In this document: positions 59,396-64,000 of the stretch, in pieces | Layout of the letters: the number at the start of each line of letters is the position of its first letter | Numbering within the stretch: position 1 is the stretch's first letter | NCBI RefSeq assembly: GCF_025399895.1 | Contig: NZ_JAODUA010000005.1 | Coordinates: 310,001-374,000 of the forward strand | Length of the DNA: 64,000 nucleotides | Reading direction: 5' to 3' | Source of the DNA: Streptomyces sp. ASQP_92 | GTDB taxonomy: Bacteria; Actinomycetota; Actinomycetes; Streptomycetales; Streptomycetaceae | The notes under the pieces: model-generated | What the model was told of the DNA's origin: nothing | Seen by the model: the letters and a program-made list of their open reading frames with translations, nothing else | Database searches by the model: none | Translations under genes and position numbers: made by a program

Positions 59396-61423
59396 ATGTC
59401 CGAGACACCCGGTGACACCACCGCCTTCCACGACCTGTCCGCCTTCCTCGCGATCCCGCGCGTCAACGGCCTCGCGCTCTCGCCCGACGGGAAGCGCCTG
59501 GTGGCCGCCGTGGCGGCCCTCGACGCCGAGGGCACCGGATACGTGTCCGGCCTGTGGGACATCGACCCCGAGGCGATACGCGAACCCCGCCGGCTGACCC
59601 GCTCCCGCAAGGGCGAGTCCGCGCCCGCGTTCGGCCCGGACGGCACCCTGTACTTCCTCTCCGGCCGCCAGGACAGCGACCCGAAGGCACCGAAGGACAC
59701 CGACGAGACCCCCGCGATCTGGGCGCTGCCCGAGAGCGGCGAGGCCGCCCTGACGGCCCGTCACCCCGGCGGCATCGCCGGGTTCACCCTCGCCCGGGAC
59801 ATCCCCGCCCTCGCCTACACCGGGGGCCTGCTGCCCGGCGCCGCCGACGCCGAGGCGCACGCCAAACTGCGCGCCGACCGGGCCGACGCCAAGGTCACCG
59901 CCATCCTCTACGAGTCCGGGCTCACCCGGCACTGGGACAGCGACCTCGGCCCCGACGAGCCCCACACCTTCGTGCGCCGGGGCCACGACGGCCAGGGGTC
60001 ACCCGTCGACGTCGGCGGGCAGGGCTTCGTGAGCGAGGCCGAGACCGCCCTGTCGCCCGACGGCACCCGCGTCGCCCACACCCGCTTCGTCCACGGTCCG
60101 GTGCCCGACCGGAACCGCACCGTCGTCGTGGTCGCCGACGCCACCACCGGCGAGGAGCTGCGGGTGGTCGAAAGCGACGACCACGTCTACAGCACCCCGC
60201 TGTTCACCGCGGACGGCGCCGGCCTGATCTGTACCCGCCAAGTCCTCGAAACCTATGAGCGCCCGTACCGCTACACCCTCGTCCACGTGGACCTGGCCGG
60301 CGGTGAGCAGAGCGAACTCCTGCCGGACTTCGACAACTGGCCCATCGGGGCGGTGGTCTCACCGCGCGCCCAGGACGCGACCCTCTGGTTCGCCGCCGAC
60401 GAACTCGGCCACTCTCCCGTCTTCCGCCGCGACGCCGACGGCACCGTCACCCGGCTCACCGCGTCGGGCACGTACACCTCGCTGTGTGTCGCGCCCGACG
60501 GGCGGACGCTGTACGCGCTGCGCAGTTCCGTCGCGAGCCCGCCCACCCCGGTCCGCCTCGACGCCGCCGCGCCCGACCAGGAGCCCGTCGCGCTCAAGGC
60601 ACCCGGCGCGGTGGGCCGGCTGCCGGGCACCCTGACCGAGGTGCACACGGTGGGCGGCGACCGATTCCCGCTGCGGTCCTGGCTGGTGCTGCCCGACGGC
60701 GCGTCCGCCGAGCGGCCCGCGCCGCTGCTCGTCTTCCCGCACGGCGGACCGGAGACCTCCTGGAACGCCTGGACCTGGCGCTGGAACCCGTGGCCCTTCG
60801 CCGCCCGCGGATACGCGGTCCTGCTCCCCGACCCCGCCCTGTCGGCCGGCTACGGGCAGCGGATGCACGAGCGCGGCTGGGGGCAGTGGGGCGGGCGGCC
60901 CTACGACGACCTGATGCGGATGACCGACGCCACCGAGGCGCGCCCCGACATCGACGCCACCCGCACCGGCCTGGCGGGCGCCTCGTACGGCGGCTACATG
61001 GCCAACCGGGTCGCCACCTCGACAAACCGCTTCAAGGCGATCGTGTCGCACGCCTCGATCTGGGACCTGCGGACCTTCGAGCCGGACACGGACGTCCCGG
61101 ACTATTTCCGGCGGATCTTCGGCCACCCGCTGACCCGGCCGGAGCGCTACGACGAGAACTCGCCCTCCCTCGCGGCCGACCGCATCCGCACCCCGATGCT
61201 GGTGGTGCACGGAGGCAAGGACTACCGGGTGCCCGTCGGCCAGGGCAGGGCCCTCTTCCAGGAGCTCCAGCGCCACGAGGTCCCCGTGAAGTTCCTGTAC
61301 TTCCCCGACGAGGGCCACTGGATCCTCGCCCCGAACCACGCCCGCCTCTGGTACGCGACCCTGCTGAACTTCCTCGACCACCACGTACTGGGCAAGGAGT
61401 GGGAACGGCCCGCGATGGTGTGA
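59396..61423 (+). CDS. S9-family prolyl oligopeptidase/dipeptidyl peptidase
   Basis: A 675-residue S9C-type peptidase. An N-terminal seven-blade propeller (about 15-400) with repeated SPDGxR and FxxDG blades covers the alpha/beta hydrolase domain (about 430-670). Catalytic Ser530 lies in GASYGGYMANR, the Asp in LVVHGGKDYRVP and the His in FPDEGHW. No signal peptide is visible, so it acts in the cytoplasm. It belongs to the acylaminoacyl/oligopeptidase branch. Preceded by a terminator, so it is expressed on its own. A role in peptide turnover is likely. Confidence 0.92.
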   Translation: MSETPGDTTAFHDLSAFLAIPRVNGLALSPDGKRLVAAVAALDAEGTGYVSGLWDIDPEAIREPRRLTRSRKGESAPAFGPDGTLYFLSGRQDSDPKAPKDTDETPAIWALPESGEAALTARHPGGIAGFTLARDIPALAYTGGLLPGAADAEAHAKLRADRADAKVTAILYESGLTRHWDSDLGPDEPHTFVRRGHDGQGSPVDVGGQGFVSEAETALSPDGTRVAHTRFVHGPVPDRNRTVVVVADATTGEELRVVESDDHVYSTPLFTADGAGLICTRQVLETYERPYRYTLVHVDLAGGEQSELLPDFDNWPIGAVVSPRAQDATLWFAADELGHSPVFRRDADGTVTRLTASGTYTSLCVAPDGRTLYALRSSVASPPTPVRLDAAAPDQEPVALKAPGAVGRLPGTLTEVHTVGGDRFPLRSWLVLPDGASAERPAPLLVFPHGGPETSWNAWTWRWNPWPFAARGYAVLLPDPALSAGYGQRMHERGWGQWGGRPYDDLMRMTDATEARPDIDATRTGLAGASYGGYMANRVATSTNRFKAIVSHASIWDLRTFEPDTDVPDYFRRIFGHPLTRPERYDENSPSLAADRIRTPMLVVHGGKDYRVPVGQGRALFQELQRHEVPVKFLYFPDEGHWILAPNHARLWYATLLNFLDHHVLGKEWERPAMV

Positions 61424-61525
61424 GGGGGCCCGGGGTCGCCCGTTCCGCCCCCGTCCGTTTGCGTGGGGTGTCCGCCTGCGGCACACAATGAGGGGCAACT
61501 CGGGGCGTACAGGTGGGAGATCCAC

Positions 61526-62716
61526 GTGCCCTCGACCCTGCGCAAAATCGCCACTGCCGCCGCCGTCCTGTCCGTCGGCGCCTTCGCCGCCGGATGCGGC
61601 GGCGGCGCCAACGGCGCGGACAGCGAGCAGGACCTCAACCTCCAGCCGATCGCGGCACAGGGGCCGGACCCGTTCACCGAGTCCACGGCCGAGTCGACGT
61701 CGACGCCCACCCCGGCCCTCCCGCCCGGCGCCGGGAGCGCGACACCTGCGCCCGGCTTCCGTTCGGCCCGTACCGTCACGGGCTCCACGCCCGGTCTGTA
61801 CGGCGGCACCCAGTCCGTGGCGAGCTGCGACGTGGAGAAGCAGATCCGCTTCCTCGGCGGCGACCGGGCCAAGACCCGGGCCTTCGCCGACGCCGCCGGC
61901 ATCGACCCGGGCTCCATCCCGGGCTTCCTGCGCGGCCTGACCCCCGTCGTGCTGCGCGCCGACACCCGCGTCACCAACCACGGCTTCCGCGACGGCTCGG
62001 CCACCAGCTTCCAGTCGGTGCTCCAGGCCGGCACCGCCGTGCTGGTCGACGACCACGGCGCGCCGCGCGTGCGGTGCGCCTGCGGGAACCCGCTGAAGCC
62101 GCCCAGCGCCCACCAGGGCGGCTGGAAGGACAAAGGCACGCCGTGGCCCGGCTACCGGGGCGACCGCGTCATCGTGGTGCGGCCCACCACGGTGGTCATC
62201 AACACCCTGATCATCGTCAACGTCACCAACAACACCTGGATCGAGCGCAGGAGCGGCGACGACGGGCAGCACGACAAGCGACGCCCCGACATCCACATCG
62301 ACCCCACCAAGCCGCCGGTCCCCGAGCCGCCGTCACCGTCACCGTCGGCGAGCCCGAGCACCTCGCCGTCGCCGAGCCCCGACTGCCCGACGCCGACCGT
62401 GACGGTCACCGAGACGCCCGCCTCACCGCCGCCGCAGTCCTCCCCGGCGTCCCCCCAGTCCGCTCCGCCGTCCCCGCAGAGCCCGCCCGCGTCGAGCCCG
62501 AGCGGCTGCCCGACCGCCACCAAGACGGTGACCCCGACGCCTTCCGAGCCCGCGCCGAGCTCCTCGCCACCCTCCCCGGCGGTGCCCTCGCCCGACACGA
62601 GCGCGCCCAGCGACCTCCCCTCGCTGCCGTCGGACATGCCGTCGCTGCCTTCCGACATGCCGAGCGGCCCGGGATCCGACCCCTTCGGACCGTCTTCGGA
62701 GTCGGAGAACGTCTGA
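61526..62716 (+). CDS. DUF6777-like lipoprotein with long Pro/Ser tail
   Basis: A 396-residue lipoprotein. The signal ends in AFAAGC (lipobox, residues 19-24). A folded domain at about 85-245 has TPGLYGGTQSVASCDVEKQIRFL, then GFLRGLTPVVLRADTRVTNHG and VLVDDHGAPRVRCACGNPL, and VVINTLIIVNVT. It matches DUF6777-type actinobacterial proteins. Residues 265-396 are a disordered Pro/Ser/Thr tail. The GTG start has GGGAGAT before it. The tail probably spans the wall or attaches to it; function unknown. Confidence 0.8.
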   Translation: MPSTLRKIATAAAVLSVGAFAAGCGGGANGADSEQDLNLQPIAAQGPDPFTESTAESTSTPTPALPPGAGSATPAPGFRSARTVTGSTPGLYGGTQSVASCDVEKQIRFLGGDRAKTRAFADAAGIDPGSIPGFLRGLTPVVLRADTRVTNHGFRDGSATSFQSVLQAGTAVLVDDHGAPRVRCACGNPLKPPSAHQGGWKDKGTPWPGYRGDRVIVVRPTTVVINTLIIVNVTNNTWIERRSGDDGQHDKRRPDIHIDPTKPPVPEPPSPSPSASPSTSPSPSPDCPTPTVTVTETPASPPPQSSPASPQSAPPSPQSPPASSPSGCPTATKTVTPTPSEPAPSSSPPSPAVPSPDTSAPSDLPSLPSDMPSLPSDMPSGPGSDPFGPSSESENV

Positions 62717-62725
62717 GGCGTACGG

Positions 62726-62762
62726 GCCGCGGCCACCGGCGGGCGACGCCGGTGACCGCGGC
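62726..62762 (+). terminator. Terminator after the lipoprotein gene
   Basis: GCCGCGG (62726-62732) pairs with CCGCGGC (62756-62762) and an inner ACCGGC/GCCGGT stem extends it. Confidence 0.7.
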
Positions 62763-62875
62763 ACGCGCGACACGGGACAGCGATGAGGGCCGCGACGAAA
62801 AGACGGACCAACGGGCGCATATAGGCTGCGTTCTTTGTGCCGTCGTCCTTCGTCCAGCAGCCGGGAGAGCCCTCC

Positions 62876-63907
62876 GTGACCGTCACCGTCGACCTGCCCG
62901 AACCGTCCGCGCCCTCCCTCGCCGAAGTCCACGCCGACGTGGCGCGCGACGCCCGCGCGTTCGGCGCCTACGCCCGCACCGGCGGCTGGGCGTTCGCCCT
63001 CAAGGTGGCGCGCAGCGTGCGTCCCGGCGGACAGGCGGCCGGTGAGACGCCGAAGATCTCCGCCAAGGAGTTCGGCGTGCTCGCCGGCTGCTCGGCGGAG
63101 CGCGTCATGCGCTACTACAAGGCGTGGGACAAGGCCTCCGACGACGGCCTGGTCCCGCTCTTCGAGGAACTCGCCCCGGGCCAGGACATCGAGCTGCCCG
63201 ACGCCGATGTCTGGCTCACCTACTACGCCTCCCGCTCCAGCGCGACCTCCGAGCGGGGCACCGCCATCACGGCCGCCGCCGAGGCCGAGGGCATCCGGCC
63301 GACCAAGGCCCTGGAGGTCGCCGAGAACCCGACCGCGCTGCGCGCCGCGATCCTCGCCGACCCCGGGACCGCCCAGGCCGCCCGCTCCGCGCTCCTGGAC
63401 CGCCTCAAGGACGACCCGGCGCTCCAGACCGAGCTGGCGCGCGACATCGCCCGCACCGACGAGCTGAAGAAGGCGGTCGCCTCCGAGACCCGGGCGGCCG
63501 ACCGCATCGGCTATGTCCGCCAGATCGTCGAGAACGGCCAGATCCGCACCCCCGCCGGGCAGACCGTCGACGCCCCCGCCGAGCTGCGCGCGGAGGCCGA
63601 GCGGCACCTGTCCCTGCTCGACGAGCTCGACGGCTCCGAAGAGAGCGGCGCATGGGCGACCGAGGCGTACGACACCGTCAAGAACCTCGTCGCGCAGGCC
63701 GTGGAGGCCGACCCCGAGCTGCGCGTCCAGGAACGCCGCACCAAGTTCTACAGCAGCCTCCAGCGGGCGACCAAGGTGTTCGAGGAGCTCACGCTCGACG
63801 ACGCCGGCGACATCTACGAGGACGACATGGTCCAGCGCCTCGAAGACCTCCAGGCGGCCATCGACACCTGCATCACCGCCCTGCGCAAGGCCTCCCCGGC
63901 CCACTGA
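62876..63907 (+). CDS. Unassigned helical protein
   Basis: A 343-residue acidic, mainly helical protein I do not recognise. An N-terminal part contains a helix-turn-helix-like segment (ISAKEFGVLAGCSAERVMRYYKAWDKA) near residues 60-86. This is followed by alternating helices rich in Ala, Glu and Asp (KALEVAENPTALRAAILADP, then LARDIARTDELKKAVA) and a helical C-terminus. The GTG start with GGGAGAG upstream is preferred over one 39 bases earlier. It may be a DNA-binding protein, but only the one segment supports this. Confidence 0.7.
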   Translation: MTVTVDLPEPSAPSLAEVHADVARDARAFGAYARTGGWAFALKVARSVRPGGQAAGETPKISAKEFGVLAGCSAERVMRYYKAWDKASDDGLVPLFEELAPGQDIELPDADVWLTYYASRSSATSERGTAITAAAEAEGIRPTKALEVAENPTALRAAILADPGTAQAARSALLDRLKDDPALQTELARDIARTDELKKAVASETRAADRIGYVRQIVENGQIRTPAGQTVDAPAELRAEAERHLSLLDELDGSEESGAWATEAYDTVKNLVAQAVEADPELRVQERRTKFYSSLQRATKVFEELTLDDAGDIYEDDMVQRLEDLQAAIDTCITALRKASPAH

Positions 63908-64000
63908 GCCGTCCGGCGCCCCACCCGAGCCCCTCTCCCCGATGTTCCCTGATGTTCCCTGATGCGCGCGCTCCGGGCTGCGCCTAGCGTGGCCCCATGG
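63908..64000. other. Right-edge spacer with a direct repeat
   Basis: GATGTTCCCT is repeated directly at 63941 and 63951. An ATG begins at the last bases, so the next gene lies outside the window. Confidence 0.5.

Overview
The window is a stretch of high-GC actinobacterial chromosome, almost certainly from Streptomyces or a close relative. The evidence is the extreme third-position GC bias, frequent GTG starts, a conservon (cvnA-D), a long sortase-anchored chaplin, a DUF574 SAM methyltransferase, a PAS/GAF/SpoIIE phosphatase, and the many short translationally coupled operons. No insertion sequence, prophage, CRISPR array or large biosynthetic cluster is visible. It reads as mixed core and accessory chromosome with several small accessory islands.

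Layout. 1-2.6 kb: conservon with the tail of the CvnA kinase, CvnB (roadblock), CvnC (DUF742), CvnD (GTPase) and a GAF protein. 2.6-3.8 kb: an acyl-CoA dehydrogenase that lacks both usual catalytic glutamates. 3.8-5.1 kb: a gene-poor spacer with repeats. 5.1-9.3 kb: a Gfo/Idh/MocA oxidoreductase, an MmcQ/YjbR protein, tRNA-Pro(GGG) and a PP2C phosphatase. 9.3-16.7 kb: secreted proteins, namely a CAP-domain protein carrying seven 51-residue propeller-like repeats, an S41 protease, a low-complexity membrane protein and a GH31 glycosidase. 16.8-19.8 kb: an AcuI-like reductase, then a deletion scar that removed both 5' ends of a divergent regulator/monooxygenase pair. 19.8-22.4 kb: EamA permease plus PAP2 protein, divergent from a TetR gene across a strong operator-like repeat. 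22.5-25.3 kb: DeoR regulator divergent from an AgaS-like SIS protein and a class II aldolase. 25.4-29.7 kb: a P450 and the lutABC lactate operon. 29.7-33.7 kb: DUF309, a second identical tRNA-Pro(GGG), a decayed sigma-factor gene, MgtC, a rhomboid-like protein and the chaplin.

33.8-47.2 kb: a secreted protein, a signal-less binding protein, an overlapping trio (metallophosphoesterase, MFS, TolB-like), a DUF574 methyltransferase, an SPFH/NAD-kinase-like/small-protein operon, a polysaccharide deacetylase lipoprotein, DedA/PAP2, and a BlaI/M56 pair with a textbook BlaI operator. 47.4-64 kb: DoxX, a transglycosylase, panD with GNAT and racemase-like genes, a Pro/Gly/Asp-rich small protein, gnd, an Rpf-LysM-M23 cell-wall hydrolase, a second EamA permease, an FhuF-type protein, an HTH/Clp-N pair with a palindromic operator, an unusual zinc-finger SDR, a 57-residue orphan peptide gene, an S9 peptidase, a Pro/Ser-tailed lipoprotein and an unassigned helical protein.

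Most operons are small and self-regulated: regulator plus operator plus divergent target at 21.6, 23.4, 45.8 and 56.1 kb. Extracytoplasmic and cell-envelope functions recur throughout: chaplin, Rpf, M23, GH31, CAP protein, S41, deacetylase, DedA and PAP2. The observations most worth a second look are the CAP-propeller protein, the head-to-head deletion scar, the tRNA-Pro duplication with conserved flanking hairpins, the zinc-finger SDR with a substituted active-site tyrosine, the HTH/Clp-N pair and the small peptide gene at 59.0 kb.
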